A stretch of DNA of 64,000 nt. Origin: HIMB11 sp965657135 (GTDB lineage: Bacteria > Pseudomonadota > Alphaproteobacteria > Rhodobacterales > Rhodobacteraceae). Below are positions 41,471-51,346 of the stretch, piece by piece; the stretch's first letter is position 1; each line of letters opens with the position of its first letter. The notes below the pieces were generated by a model. The model searched no databases. It was not told the DNA's origin and saw only the letters and a list, made by a program, of their open reading frames with translations. The stretch spans positions 1 through 64,000 of the forward strand of contig CBFHNF010000008.1 in assembly GCA_965657135.1 (NCBI GenBank). The letters are read 5' to 3'. The position numbers and the translations under genes are program-made.

Positions 41471-43924
41471 CTGTTAGGATTTGAACATCTACGTGATGCG
41501 CCACGCGCGCGCCGGGCGATCTGGTTAACCTATGCAGCATTGGTTGCGCAGGGTCTAATGCGTGCATTCTGGCCACTGTATTCTATCGTGCTGGCAAGTT
41601 TTGGTTTCTATTTTCTAGGTATCTTAGATTCGCTTTCGATTGAAACAATTTGGATCGTTGTCCTGCTTTTGGGTGTTGCAACTTGTTGGGCCACGTATCG
41701 GGCGTTGCGATTTTTAGCGTTTCCAAAAATGATTGACGCCGAACGCAAAGTGGACCAGGCATTGCGTAATCATCCGATTTCTGTCCTGCGTGAAACAGGC
41801 TACGTTGGTTCCGATCACCAAGACGCCAGAAATTTGTGGGCTGTTCATATGGACCAGATGCGTAACGAGGCGCAGATGGCTACGCCACAACCCATTGATT
41901 TTAGATTATCTCGGATGGATCCCTTTGGACTGCGATATATCGCGCTGCTGTTTGCGACATTGGGTGTGATGTTTGGATCCCTGTCGCGGGTCGCCGAACT
42001 TGCTGTTTCGCCAGCCCAAGCGATGCAGATGCAAAACGCGATCACATGGGAAGGATGGATTACCCCACCTGACTATACGGGTTTGCCGCAGCTTTATTTA
42101 AATGACTTGGTTTATCAGGATGAGCTTGCTCTTTTGGAAGGATCGCGTGTCTTGGTGCATTTTTATGGTGCGATAGGCGATCATTTGCTGAACGAAACCG
42201 TTTCTCGTCGTGTTCAAAATATTCCTGCTGCGACAGATCAAAAACAAGAATTCAGCGTTACGCAAGCAGGTGAAATTGCAATTACGGGTAACGATGAACA
42301 ATCATGGTCAGTGGTCTTGCGACAAGATGCAAGTCCAACTGTGACACTGAACGATGCATTCAACACAGATTTCTTTGGCGTGTCGAAACTGGGATATCGG
42401 GTTGTGGACGATTATGGTGTTACCGGCATTAAGGCGCAGGTTTTGCTCGATCTTGCCAAGTTAGATCGCAGATATGGTTTGGCAGTTGCGCCAGACAAAA
42501 TGGACGATATCGAATTTGAAATACCATTGCCGATTGCAGGATCTAGAAAAGATTTTGCCGAGATTTGGCAGATAGATTTTTCAAAAGAGCCTTGGGCACA
42601 CATGCCTGTTGTGCTGACTATGTCCGCACAGGATGCGGCGGGGCAATCGGGCAATTCAGCCGCCTTAAGATTAGATTTGCCCGGTAGACGGTTTTTTGAT
42701 CCTCTTGCGTCATCCATCATTGAAATGCGACGTGATTTGTTGTGGTCGGTCGAAAATGTCGATCGTGTGGTGCGAATGATGCGGATGGTGCGATACCGTC
42801 CAGATACCGCATTTCGGGATGAAGCGGATTTAACCACATTCTCAGATATTCTAGCGCGGATAGAAGAGGCTCGCGATGCCGGAGTAATAAAGACTAAATT
42901 GCCAGACATCAGCGAAGAGCTTTGGTCGCTTGCGATATCGATCGAAGAGGGTGATGTTGAAGATGCGCTGCAGCGTATGCGCGAGGCTCAAGAAAGATTG
43001 AGCCAAGCGATGAAAAATGGCGCATCACAGCAGGAAATCGAACGCCTTATGCAAGAGCTGAAAAAGGCGAACGAAAACTATATGCGTCAATTACGTCAAC
43101 AGAGTGAGCGCGCAGGTCAGGATGAGTTCCAGCAATCCACACCCGGTGAGCAAATGCGTATGGACATGGCCGACATCCAGGCGATGATGGATCGTATCCA
43201 AGAACTGATGGAGCAGGGCCGTATGGCCGAAGCCCAACAGGCATTAGAAGAGTTGCAGCAGATGATGGAAAATCTGCGGCTAAGCGAGAATAGTGCAGAG
43301 GGCGAGGGAGGCCAGAGTAGCCAACAAGGCTTGGCTGATATTTTGCAAGATCAGCAAGATTTATCAGATGACGCATTCAACGATCTGCAGGACCAGTTCT
43401 CCAATCCAGATGAACAGCAGGGGGATGGTCAGCAAAATTCAGAGCAGCTCTCTGAGCGTCAGCGCCAATTGCGCGATCGATTAGAAAACGAACGCTCAGA
43501 TATTGAGGGCCAGTTTGGAGATGAGGGTGAGGATGCTCAGCGTTCGTTGGAACAAGCCGAACGTGCCATGCGACGCGCAGAAGAAGCATTGGAAAACGGT
43601 GATTTGGACGGCGCAGTCGATCAGCAGGCCCAAGCAATGGATGCCTTACGACAAGGCATTAGAGACATAAACGAAGCCCAACGTGCAGAAAGTGCCGATT
43701 CTGCAGAGGAAAATGGTGATCAACAAAATGGCCAGGGTCGCGATCCATTAGGGCGTCCGCAGGGTGGTGATGGATCATCCGGTACGGCAGAGGCACGTCG
43801 CGATGGTCAAGACCCAGAGGCGCAAGCGGCCGAGTTGTTAGAAGAAATTCGTCGTCGCGCTGGCGAACGCAAGCGTAGCGAAAATGAACGTGATTACCTA
43901 AAACGTTTGTTGGATTTGTTCTAA
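41471..43924 (+). CDS. DUF4175 (TIGR02302-type) membrane protein, probable CTG start
   Basis: About 817 residues. After two or three membrane helices in the first 150 residues comes a periplasmic-type region, then a long Gln/Glu-rich, charged coiled part (about 480-780) and the C-terminus ERDYLKRLLDLF. This layout matches the TIGR02302/DUF4175 proteins of alphaproteobacteria, function unknown. The first ATG/GTG/TTG in frame is TTG 41540, which would cut off the conserved N-terminus (LRDAPRARRAIWLTYAALVA). A CTG at 41471 sits right behind a perfect GGAGG, and no other start exists between it and the lysA stop. Confidence 0.75.
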   Translation: MLGFEHLRDAPRARRAIWLTYAALVAQGLMRAFWPLYSIVLASFGFYFLGILDSLSIETIWIVVLLLGVATCWATYRALRFLAFPKMIDAERKVDQALRNHPISVLRETGYVGSDHQDARNLWAVHMDQMRNEAQMATPQPIDFRLSRMDPFGLRYIALLFATLGVMFGSLSRVAELAVSPAQAMQMQNAITWEGWITPPDYTGLPQLYLNDLVYQDELALLEGSRVLVHFYGAIGDHLLNETVSRRVQNIPAATDQKQEFSVTQAGEIAITGNDEQSWSVVLRQDASPTVTLNDAFNTDFFGVSKLGYRVVDDYGVTGIKAQVLLDLAKLDRRYGLAVAPDKMDDIEFEIPLPIAGSRKDFAEIWQIDFSKEPWAHMPVVLTMSAQDAAGQSGNSAALRLDLPGRRFFDPLASSIIEMRRDLLWSVENVDRVVRMMRMVRYRPDTAFRDEADLTTFSDILARIEEARDAGVIKTKLPDISEELWSLAISIEEGDVEDALQRMREAQERLSQAMKNGASQQEIERLMQELKKANENYMRQLRQQSERAGQDEFQQSTPGEQMRMDMADIQAMMDRIQELMEQGRMAEAQQALEELQQMMENLRLSENSAEGEGGQSSQQGLADILQDQQDLSDDAFNDLQDQFSNPDEQQGDGQQNSEQLSERQRQLRDRLENERSDIEGQFGDEGEDAQRSLEQAERAMRRAEEALENGDLDGAVDQQAQAMDALRQGIRDINEAQRAESADSAEENGDQQNGQGRDPLGRPQGGDGSSGTAEARRDGQDPEAQAAELLEEIRRRAGERKRSENERDYLKRLLDLF

Positions 43925-44814
43925 CCGTTGCGTGCGCGCGCTTGCTCGGCTTGCGCATTTAGCCATGTCATAAACCCAGAAGTTTGGTCTGTTAAAATTT
44001 CTCTTACTTGGTTTATTTGCGCGACATATGCCTCTAGATATGATGAGATTTGTGGAATTTGTGCGCCTATCACATCTGCATAGGCATAGATGAGAACGGC
44101 CAACAGCAACAGGATTATGGCTGTACGAAACCCTGATTTTCCTGATGCATTTCTTTTTGCTTTTGCGTCTGGATCAATGGCCTGTGCCGTTTTTTTATCG
44201 CGACGCAGGGTCGAATTTATTTCCTCGATATCAGGCAATAGATCGCGCCGTGATGCGGGCGCATCTGATGCAGTTTCTTTATATAGCGCGCCAAGCTCAT
44301 CCAGCTTTGGATCAATGTAACCAGATTTTTGTGGTGTTGCCTCGGATGTCGGCTGTTTCACGTCCAAGGCGAATTCGTCTTGGCGTTCGAATGTTTCTGC
44401 CGCGCGCTGTTCGCGTTCGCGTTGGGCCTCTTCTCTCAGGATATCAGCAACCGTCGGGTCAATTTCCCGCTTTTTTCGCTCGTGCGTTATCGAGGGTGCT
44501 TGGGGTGGTGTAATGTCACTCTCGATGTCCTCTATCTGATCCAATTCTTGACTTAGGGCGCGTTCAAATTCGTCTTCGATTTCTTCGGGCTCTTCCACGC
44601 TGCTTGGTTCTGGAACTAAAGCTGGTGTATCGGGCTCTGTTTGCGCAAAATGATCCTTTAGCGTTTGTGCAACACTTTTTTCTTGTTCTGTCTCTGGATG
44701 TGGCTGGAACCATGTTTCCTGACAATTAGAACATTGTACATCACGACCCTCGGCTGGAATGACATCCGCCGGCACTTCGTACTGGGCCGAACAATTTGGG
44801 CAGATCAGTCGCAT
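43921..44814 (-). CDS. Zinc-ribbon (MJ0042-type) membrane protein
   Basis: 297 residues. An N-terminal zinc ribbon has paired cysteines C5-x2-C8 and QCSNC (about 32-35). A long acidic, probably disordered linker follows, and a single membrane helix (FRTAIILLLLAVLIYAYADV) lies near 232-251. Such MJ0042 finger proteins are common in alphaproteobacteria, often near ftsEX, and of unknown role. It ends convergently, overlapping the DUF4175 gene by four bases. Confidence 0.85.
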   Translation of the reverse strand: MRLICPNCSAQYEVPADVIPAEGRDVQCSNCQETWFQPHPETEQEKSVAQTLKDHFAQTEPDTPALVPEPSSVEEPEEIEDEFERALSQELDQIEDIESDITPPQAPSITHERKKREIDPTVADILREEAQREREQRAAETFERQDEFALDVKQPTSEATPQKSGYIDPKLDELGALYKETASDAPASRRDLLPDIEEINSTLRRDKKTAQAIDPDAKAKRNASGKSGFRTAIILLLLAVLIYAYADVIGAQIPQISSYLEAYVAQINQVREILTDQTSGFMTWLNAQAEQARARNG

Positions 44815-44969
44815 TTCATCCCCTAATTCAAGCTCTTCTCTTGCATGCCTGTCTATTATTCTATGAATATCAGTTACATCAGAAAAGTGCTAAAGGGAAA
44901 TAATTGTCTGATTGCATCCTGTGCGGTGCTCAGGCACAACAGAGGATAACACCAAAAAGTGGGGAAGAT

Positions 44970-45647
44970 GTGATAGAATTAGATGCGGTGGCCTATAGTT
45001 ATGGTGGCGGCGAGCTGCTGTCTGATATGTCACTTACGATCACGCCGGGTGCATTTTATTTTCTAACCGGGCCTTCTGGTGCGGGTAAAACCACATTTTT
45101 AAAAATGTGTTACGCTGCTTTGCGACCAACATCGGGGGCATTGAAATTGTTTGGTCAGGATGTCCAAACGATGGATCGCAATGACATCGCGCTGGTGCGT
45201 CGTCGCATTGGGGTCGTGCATCAGGACTGTCAATTTATCGATCATCTCAGTGTCGCTGATAACATCGCGCTGCCGCTGTCAGTTGCGGGACAGGACAATT
45301 GGGACGATACCACCAATTTAAAAGAATTGCTTGCCTGGGTGGGTCTGAGCCATCGTGCAGATGCATTGCCGCCAGAATTATCAGGCGGTGAACGACAACG
45401 TGCGGCACTGGCCCGCGCAATTATTATGTCCCCTGACATTGTTTTAGCGGATGAGCCGACAGGGAATGTGGATTGGGAAATGTCCGAGCGTCTGTTGCGT
45501 CTATTGTTGGAATTGAACCGAATGGGTAAAACAGTTGTGATTGCCAGCCATGACCTAAGTTTGATCCGATCCGCAAAAACACAGGTTCAGGCCCGCGTTT
45601 TGCGGATCGCAAACAAGCGTCTTCAGCTTGCGGGGGCGAATCTATGA
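44970..45647 (+). CDS. ftsE: Cell division ATP-binding protein FtsE
   Basis: 225 residues from GTG 44970, behind GGGGAAGAT; a TTG at 44904 would add 22 residues not typical of FtsE. Walker A GPSGAGKTT, signature LSGGERQR and Walker B VLADEPTGNVD are intact. FtsEX activates peptidoglycan amidases at the septum in known species. The stop overlaps the ftsX ATG (ATGA). Confidence 0.92.
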   Translation: MIELDAVAYSYGGGELLSDMSLTITPGAFYFLTGPSGAGKTTFLKMCYAALRPTSGALKLFGQDVQTMDRNDIALVRRRIGVVHQDCQFIDHLSVADNIALPLSVAGQDNWDDTTNLKELLAWVGLSHRADALPPELSGGERQRAALARAIIMSPDIVLADEPTGNVDWEMSERLLRLLLELNRMGKTVVIASHDLSLIRSAKTQVQARVLRIANKRLQLAGANL

Positions 45648-46549
45648 AGGCGCTGCTATCGGCAATTGTCGCGCTGTTTGTGGGTGATTTGCACCGTGAT
45701 CGTGTCGTGCCAGCGAGCGGATATACATCGACTCTGACCAGTTTGACTGCGGCTGCGATGGCATTTTTGGTGGTATTTGCGCTATCGCTTTCACTGGCAT
45801 CGTATCGATTGGCGCAGGATTGGTCGGCGGCCCTTGAACAATCTGCGACTTTGCGCGTTTCTGCGCCTGCTGAACAAATGGATGCTCAAGTGGCTCGCGC
45901 AATCGAGATTTTAGAGGCGACGCCAGGTGTTTCCGTGGCGCGCGCATTAACGATTGATGAACAAGCAGACCTTCTTGCCCCATGGTTGGGGGTGGATGTC
46001 CCGTTCGATCAACTGCCGTTGCCACGTTTGATTGAAATTACGCAAACACCTGATGGTTTTGACCCACAAGGCTTGCGTTTGCGCCTAAGTGGTGAGCTGC
46101 CGAGTGCGGTACTAGACGATCATGTGCGTTGGCGACGACCATTGGTACAGGCGGCGAATTGGTTAACACTGCTTGGGGTGATTGCGATTGGGTTAATCGG
46201 ATTGACCAGTGGGGCGATGATAATTTTGGCAACGCGTGCGGCGTTGGCTGCGAATGCTCAGGTGATTGCTGTACTGCGTTTGATCGGCGCGACCGATGCA
46301 TATATCGAAGCAGCCTTTGTCCGCCGTTTTGCATTTCGCACATTTGCGGGTGCGGTTGTGGGGACTGTGATTGGGGCTGGTGTCGTTGCTCTGTTTCCGG
46401 GTGATAACAGCCAGGCTGCAATTTTAACTGGCCTGCGATTAAGTGGAGCCGAGTGGATGTGGCTTGTTCTCATTCCCCCCATTCTTTCTTCAGTCGCCTT
46501 TAGTGCGACCAGATATGCCGCCAATCGCGTTTTAAAAGGATTAACTTAA
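45644..46549 (+). CDS. ftsX: Cell division protein FtsX
   Basis: 301 residues, four membrane helices: one near 29-53, then three in the C-terminal half, with the periplasmic loop between the first two. 'AQVIAVLRLIGATDAYIEAAF' (about 204-224) is the FtsX-type cytoplasmic coupling segment. It forms the membrane half of FtsEX. plsC follows after one base. Confidence 0.9.
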   Translation: MKALLSAIVALFVGDLHRDRVVPASGYTSTLTSLTAAAMAFLVVFALSLSLASYRLAQDWSAALEQSATLRVSAPAEQMDAQVARAIEILEATPGVSVARALTIDEQADLLAPWLGVDVPFDQLPLPRLIEITQTPDGFDPQGLRLRLSGELPSAVLDDHVRWRRPLVQAANWLTLLGVIAIGLIGLTSGAMIILATRAALAANAQVIAVLRLIGATDAYIEAAFVRRFAFRTFAGAVVGTVIGAGVVALFPGDNSQAAILTGLRLSGAEWMWLVLIPPILSSVAFSATRYAANRVLKGLT

Positions 46550-46550
46550 T

Positions 46551-47273
46551 ATGTTTCAATGGATCCGCTCTTTGATCTTTACGGTGCAGATGTATGTGAT
46601 GATGGCTGTCATTGGAATTGGCATGTTGCCACTGGCAATGTGGAAACAAAAATATGTCTACTCAACGGTGCATTCTTATTGCAGATGGGTGATGTGGACA
46701 GCAGGTTGGATGATCGGGTTGAAAACAGAGTTTCGCGGAACACCGCCGACGCAAGAGGCGCTGGTTGCCGCAAAGCACCAAAGTTTTTTGGATGTTTTGA
46801 TGATCGCCTCACAAATCCCACAGCCAAAATACATAATGAAAGCGTCATTGCGCTATGTTCCTGTTTTAGGATGGTTTGGACGCTTGACAGGATCGGTACC
46901 CGTGGAACGCGGCAAGAGATCTGAAGCGATTAAACAAATGATGGATGGTGTCAAAAGCGGTAAGGTTCCAGGTGGTCAGCTGGTTATTTACCCCCAAGGT
47001 ACACGTGTTGCACCAGATGATTACAAACCCTATAAAGTTGGCAGTGCGGTTTTATATTCCGAATTGGGGCAAAGGTGTTATCCAGTGGCCTGCAATGTTG
47101 GTGTGTTTTGGCCGCGCTATGGTATTTTAAAAAAGCCGGGAACAGCGGTCATTGAATTTCTTGATCCGATTGAACCGGGATTAGACAAAGATGCGTTTAT
47201 GTCGCGCCTAGAGGACGTGGTTGAAACGCGTTCAAAGGAATTGATGCGCGATGCTGGATTTAAATTCGATTGA
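46551..47273 (+). CDS. plsC: 1-acyl-sn-glycerol-3-phosphate acyltransferase
   Basis: 240 residues. The catalytic H-x4-D lies in 'AAKHQSFLDVL' (about 73-83) and the substrate motif in IYPQGTRVAPDD. An N-terminal membrane helix anchors it. It makes phosphatidic acid from lysophosphatidic acid in membrane lipid synthesis. Its end overlaps the next gene by 23 bases. Confidence 0.92.
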   Translation: MFQWIRSLIFTVQMYVMMAVIGIGMLPLAMWKQKYVYSTVHSYCRWVMWTAGWMIGLKTEFRGTPPTQEALVAAKHQSFLDVLMIASQIPQPKYIMKASLRYVPVLGWFGRLTGSVPVERGKRSEAIKQMMDGVKSGKVPGGQLVIYPQGTRVAPDDYKPYKVGSAVLYSELGQRCYPVACNVGVFWPRYGILKKPGTAVIEFLDPIEPGLDKDAFMSRLEDVVETRSKELMRDAGFKFD

Positions 47274-47877
47274 ATATGTTCAAACTCTGGACGGGCTTCA
47301 GGAACTTTATGATGAAGCGTCCTCTGCCTCACTTAGGAAAGTTGTGGATCGGATCACACCGAAATATTGGCAATGGATATCATCCGCGCGTTTTTGTGTC
47401 CTGACAACGGTTGGCTCTGCGGGAACAGATGGCAGTCCGCGCGGCGATGATGGATCCACGGTCATTGCGCTTAATGAACATACAATGGCAATGCCCGATT
47501 GGCGTGGAAACAACCGTTTGGACAGTCTACGCAATATTGTCGAGGACGGGCGCGTGTCTCTGTTATTTTTGATTGGTGGGGATAATTTTGCGGTACGGGT
47601 CAACGGTGTCGCCCGCCTAAGTGCTGATGAAAAATTGCGAAGATTGTTCGAAAAACAGGGACATATCCCCAAGACGGTCATCGTGATCAAAGTGGTGGAA
47701 ATATATTCGCAATGTTCCCGCGCTTTATTGCGGTCTGGCTTGTGGTCGCAATCTCGTCCTGCGGATTTACCCACCGCTGGCGATTTTTTGAAAGAAGCGA
47801 GCCTTGGGAATTTGGGTGGCCCGACATACGATCAGGATCAGGCCAAGCGATCTGAAACCACATTATGGAGTGATTGA
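47251..47877 (+). CDS. PPOX-type FMN-dependent flavoprotein
   Basis: 208 residues, a split-barrel flavin-binding fold of the pyridoxamine-5'-phosphate-oxidase-like family: FCVLTTVGSAGTDGSPRGDD then 'DWRGNNRLDSLRNI' and VSLLFLIGG. It resembles the MSMEG_1061-type group; the reaction is unknown. It starts inside the end of plsC and is followed after one base by the MOSC gene. Confidence 0.85.
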   Translation: MLDLNSIEYVQTLDGLQELYDEASSASLRKVVDRITPKYWQWISSARFCVLTTVGSAGTDGSPRGDDGSTVIALNEHTMAMPDWRGNNRLDSLRNIVEDGRVSLLFLIGGDNFAVRVNGVARLSADEKLRRLFEKQGHIPKTVIVIKVVEIYSQCSRALLRSGLWSQSRPADLPTAGDFLKEASLGNLGGPTYDQDQAKRSETTLWSD

Positions 47878-47878
47878 C

Positions 47879-48463
47879 ATGCCAGCATTAAAGCCCACGG
47901 ATTATTATGGACAGATCGTTTGGCTGGGGTCTGTCACCGACCGCGACGCCGGTTTGTGCTCAACCTCAAGTAAATCACTCGATCTGAGTTTTGCAGGGCC
48001 TGTCGGCGAAATTCATGGGGGTATGACGCGTCCGTCTTGCTCACGTGTCCTGTCGCAGCATCCGCGTGGAACAGATATTCGAAACGTGCGCCAGTTATCG
48101 ATTGTAAGCGAGGAAGAACTGGCAGAGATCGCACAATTGATGCAGATACCAGATTTGGACCCTTCTATGATCGGGGCCAATGTTGTTATTCGCGGTATTC
48201 CTGATTTTTCACATATTCCGCCGTCTAGCCGGCTGCAGAACGCAACTGGGACAACGCTTGCCATTGATATGCAGAACCGGCCCTGCCACTTGCCCGTTGC
48301 CGAGATAAAAGTGCTGCATCCAGATCAAGCCAAGGGGTTCAAGGCCGCGGCACAGGGGAAACGGGGGGTGACCGCCTGTGTCGAACGTGAGGGAAAATTA
48401 AGCATCGGTGACCAACTGCGTCTGCATATTCCCGATCAAAGAGCCTGGTCGCTGCAAAGTTGA
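47879..48463 (+). CDS. MOSC-domain protein
   Basis: 194 residues from ATG 47879, immediately after the PPOX stop. The MOSC (molybdenum cofactor sulfurase C-terminal) pattern is visible in RNVRQLSIVSEEELAEIA, GANVVIRGIPDF and GRRGVTACVEREG-like KRGVTACVERE near the end, with a candidate Cys for sulfur transfer. Standalone MOSC proteins act in sulfur or molybdenum-cofactor chemistry. Specific role unknown. Confidence 0.85.
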   Translation: MPALKPTDYYGQIVWLGSVTDRDAGLCSTSSKSLDLSFAGPVGEIHGGMTRPSCSRVLSQHPRGTDIRNVRQLSIVSEEELAEIAQLMQIPDLDPSMIGANVVIRGIPDFSHIPPSSRLQNATGTTLAIDMQNRPCHLPVAEIKVLHPDQAKGFKAAAQGKRGVTACVEREGKLSIGDQLRLHIPDQRAWSLQS

Positions 48464-48613
48464 CCAACGCAACGCTGCGTTTCCCATCAGAAACCAAAGT
48501 GTGCCATCTCGCCGCAGTTTGTTCGGGAAATGTCGGAAATGCAGGTCGCATTCAAAAAAGGACTCAGTATACCCATCCGAGAAAAGCCACACCAGTGGAG
48601 TAGGGAGTCACCA

Positions 48614-50290
48614 ATGAGCCACAAATCTGATATTGAAATCGCACGCGAGGCGAATAAGCTACCCATCCAAGAGATTGGAACAAAACTTGGAATCCCAAGT
48701 GAGCATTTGCTGCCCTATGGGCATGACAAAGCAAAAGTTGGTCAAGAGTTCATTAACTCTTTGCAAGATCGTGAAAACGGGAAACTTATCCTTGTGACTG
48801 CGATCAACCCAACCCCAGCTGGTGAGGGTAAGACAACAACAACCGTTGGGTTGGGCGATGGCCTAAACGCAATTGGCAAAAACGCGATGATTTGTATCCG
48901 CGAGGCCTCTTTGGGGCCAAACTTTGGGATGAAGGGCGGCGCCGCTGGGGGTGGCTACGCACAAATCGTTCCGATGGAAGAAATGAACCTGCATTTTACA
49001 GGTGACTTTCATGCGATCACATCGGCGCACTCATTGCTATCGGCAATGATCGACAACCACATTTATTGGGGCAATGAATTGGACATCGATCTGCGTCGTG
49101 TCACATGGCGTCGTGTTGTTGACATGAATGACCGCGCATTGCGTCAAATCACAGCATCCTTGGGAGGCGTTTCAAACGGGTTCCCACGTGAGACTGGTTT
49201 TGACATCACGGTTGCATCTGAGGTTATGGCGATCCTATGTTTGGCCACTGATTTGACCGATCTGCAGAAACGTTTGGGCGACATGATCGTGGCATACCGC
49301 CGTGACCGCAGCCCAGTATTCTGCCGCGACATCAAGGCAGACGGTGCAATGACTGTGTTGCTTAAGGATGCGATGCAACCAAACCTTGTGCAGACGTTGG
49401 AAAACAACCCCGCGTTTGTTCACGGTGGCCCATTTGCGAACATCGCACACGGGTGTAACTCTGTCATCGCGACGCAGACTGCATTGAAATTGGCGGATTA
49501 TGTTGTGACCGAGGCTGGTTTTGGTGCCGATCTTGGTGCCGAAAAATTCATGAACATCAAATGCCGCAAGGCTGGGCTTGCTCCATCTGCGGTTGTGTTG
49601 GTCGCAACTGTGCGTGCGATGAAAATGAATGGTGGCGTTGCGAAAAATGATCTGGGCGAGGAAAACGTTGATGCGGTCAAAGCAGGGTGTGCAAACCTAG
49701 GCCGTCACATCGCAAACCTGAAATCATTCGGCGTCCCCGTGGTTGTTGCGATCAACCATTTTGTCAAAGACACAGACGCAGAAATCGAAGCGGTAAAAGC
49801 GTTTGTTGCAAGCCAAGGCGCAGAAGCGATTGTTTCCAAACATTGGGCAGACGGTTCAATGGGTTCAAAAGAGCTTGCCACACGCGTTGCCGAAATCGCG
49901 GATGCAGACATGGCAAACTTTGCGCCCCTTTATGCAGATGAAATGCCGTTGGCGGATAAAATCCAAACAGTATGCAAACGCATCTATCGCGCCGACGAAG
50001 CATTAATGGATAAAAAAATCCGCGACCAGCTGCACCTGTGGGAAGAACAGGGATACGGTCATTTGCCAGTGTGTATGGCAAAAACTCAATACAGTTTTTC
50101 AACGGATCCAAACCTGCGCGGCGCGCCAGATAACCACAGCGTTCCAGTACGCGAAGTCCGTCTAAGTGCGGGCGCTGGGTTCATCGTCGCTGTTTGTGGT
50201 GAGATCATGACAATGCCTGGACTGCCACGCAAGCCTGCAGCAGAAACCATTTGTCTAAATGACGAAGGTCTGGTCGAAGGTCTGTTTTAA
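48614..50290 (+). CDS. fhs: Formate-tetrahydrofolate ligase
   Basis: 558 residues; makes 10-formyl-THF from formate, ATP and THF. The P-loop is 'AINPTPAGEGKTTTTVG', followed by GPNFGMKGGAAGGGYAQ. The ATG at 48614 is preferred over an upstream ATG at 48530 because TAGGGAG lies before it and family proteins start here. With folD next to it, it forms a short one-carbon module. Confidence 0.97.
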   Translation: MSHKSDIEIAREANKLPIQEIGTKLGIPSEHLLPYGHDKAKVGQEFINSLQDRENGKLILVTAINPTPAGEGKTTTTVGLGDGLNAIGKNAMICIREASLGPNFGMKGGAAGGGYAQIVPMEEMNLHFTGDFHAITSAHSLLSAMIDNHIYWGNELDIDLRRVTWRRVVDMNDRALRQITASLGGVSNGFPRETGFDITVASEVMAILCLATDLTDLQKRLGDMIVAYRRDRSPVFCRDIKADGAMTVLLKDAMQPNLVQTLENNPAFVHGGPFANIAHGCNSVIATQTALKLADYVVTEAGFGADLGAEKFMNIKCRKAGLAPSAVVLVATVRAMKMNGGVAKNDLGEENVDAVKAGCANLGRHIANLKSFGVPVVVAINHFVKDTDAEIEAVKAFVASQGAEAIVSKHWADGSMGSKELATRVAEIADADMANFAPLYADEMPLADKIQTVCKRIYRADEALMDKKIRDQLHLWEEQGYGHLPVCMAKTQYSFSTDPNLRGAPDNHSVPVREVRLSAGAGFIVAVCGEIMTMPGLPRKPAAETICLNDEGLVEGLF

Positions 50291-50297
50291 AAACATA

Positions 50298-50323
50298 GGG
50301 GCGCGAACTATTCGCGCCCTTTT
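50298..50323 (+). terminator. Terminator between fhs and folD
   Basis: GGGCGCGAA-CTA(T)-TTCGCGCCC followed by TTTT: a 9-pair near-perfect stem directly after fhs. folD is therefore probably read partly from its own promoter. Confidence 0.85.
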
Positions 50324-50363
50324 CATATTCAGAGATGAATAAGCACCCATTTGCGAGGAAACG

Positions 50364-51257
50364 ATGAGCGCACATATTATTGATGGTAAGGCTTTTGCCG
50401 CCAAAGTTCGTGGCCAAGTCGCCGAACACGTAAACCGCATCAAAGAAGAAAATGGGATCACCCCCGGTTTGGCGGTCGTTTTGGTTGGTGAAGATCCCGC
50501 AAGCCAAGTTTATGTGCGCTCGAAAGGCAAGCAAACACTCGAAGCGGGAATGAATTCCTATGAGCATAAATTGGATGCGGATACATCACAGGATGACTTA
50601 CTGAAACTGATTGCGGATCTGAATGCGGACGCAGATGTGCATGGGATATTGGTTCAACTGCCCTTGCCCAAACACCTGAACGAAGATTTGGTGATCAACT
50701 CCATCGCCCCTGAAAAGGATGTGGATGGATTTCATATTTCAAACGTGGGACTATTGGGGACTGGGCAAAAATCCATGGTGCCGTGTACGCCGCTTGGGTG
50801 TTTGATGATGTTGCGGGAGTATCACGGGTCCTTGTCGGGCATGAATGCCGTTGTAATCGGACGCTCAAACATTGTCGGTAAACCGATGGCGCAACTGTTG
50901 TTGGGCGATAGCTGCACAGTGACAATTGCACATTCACGGACCAAGGATTTGCCTGCGGTCGTTCGGGGTGCGGATATTGTTGTGGCGGCCGTGGGCCGCC
51001 CTGAAATGGTTCCCGGGGACTGGATTAAACCCGGTGCAACCGTGATCGATGTGGGCATCAACCGAATTGATAAACCAGAGGGCGGAACGCGCCTGGTTGG
51101 GGATGTTGATTACGCATCCTGCGCTGAGGTTGCAGGCGCCATTACACCCGTGCCAGGGGGCGTTGGCCCAATGACAATCGCCTGCCTACTGGCTAACACC
51201 GTCACCGCCTGTTGCCGTATTCACGGCCTTGTCGAGCCAGAGGGTCTGACAGCGTAA
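50364..51257 (+). CDS. folD: Methylene-THF dehydrogenase / cyclohydrolase
   Basis: 297 residues; interconverts 5,10-methylene-, methenyl- and 10-formyl-THF using NADP. The catalytic YxxxK is in 'SQVYVRSKGK', and the NADP motif in VIGRSNIVGKPMA; TPVPGGVGPMT is conserved near the C-terminus. It complements fhs. Confidence 0.97.
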   Translation: MSAHIIDGKAFAAKVRGQVAEHVNRIKEENGITPGLAVVLVGEDPASQVYVRSKGKQTLEAGMNSYEHKLDADTSQDDLLKLIADLNADADVHGILVQLPLPKHLNEDLVINSIAPEKDVDGFHISNVGLLGTGQKSMVPCTPLGCLMMLREYHGSLSGMNAVVIGRSNIVGKPMAQLLLGDSCTVTIAHSRTKDLPAVVRGADIVVAAVGRPEMVPGDWIKPGATVIDVGINRIDKPEGGTRLVGDVDYASCAEVAGAITPVPGGVGPMTIACLLANTVTACCRIHGLVEPEGLTA

Positions 51258-51321
51258 AAACCAAGGTCGGTTTGTAAAATAGGGGCCGCGTTGCACCTGT
51301 CGTATATAATGCAAAAGGACA

Positions 51322-51346
51322 GGGTCGCTTTGCGACCCTTTTTTAT
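51322..51346 (+). terminator. Rho-independent terminator after folD
   Basis: GGGTCGC-TTT-GCGACCC followed by TTTTTTATTT. A textbook terminator about 65 bases after folD. The 150 bases from here to the PdeM gene show nothing else. Confidence 0.9.

Noticed and set aside
42412..42909. 165-residue minus-strand frame within the DUF4175 gene
   Set aside because: Shadow of the coding frame on the other strand; no recognisable domain.
44904..44969. Upstream TTG start for ftsE
   Set aside because: It would add a Cys-containing 22-residue extension absent from FtsE proteins; GTG 44970 has a good binding site and gives the usual start.
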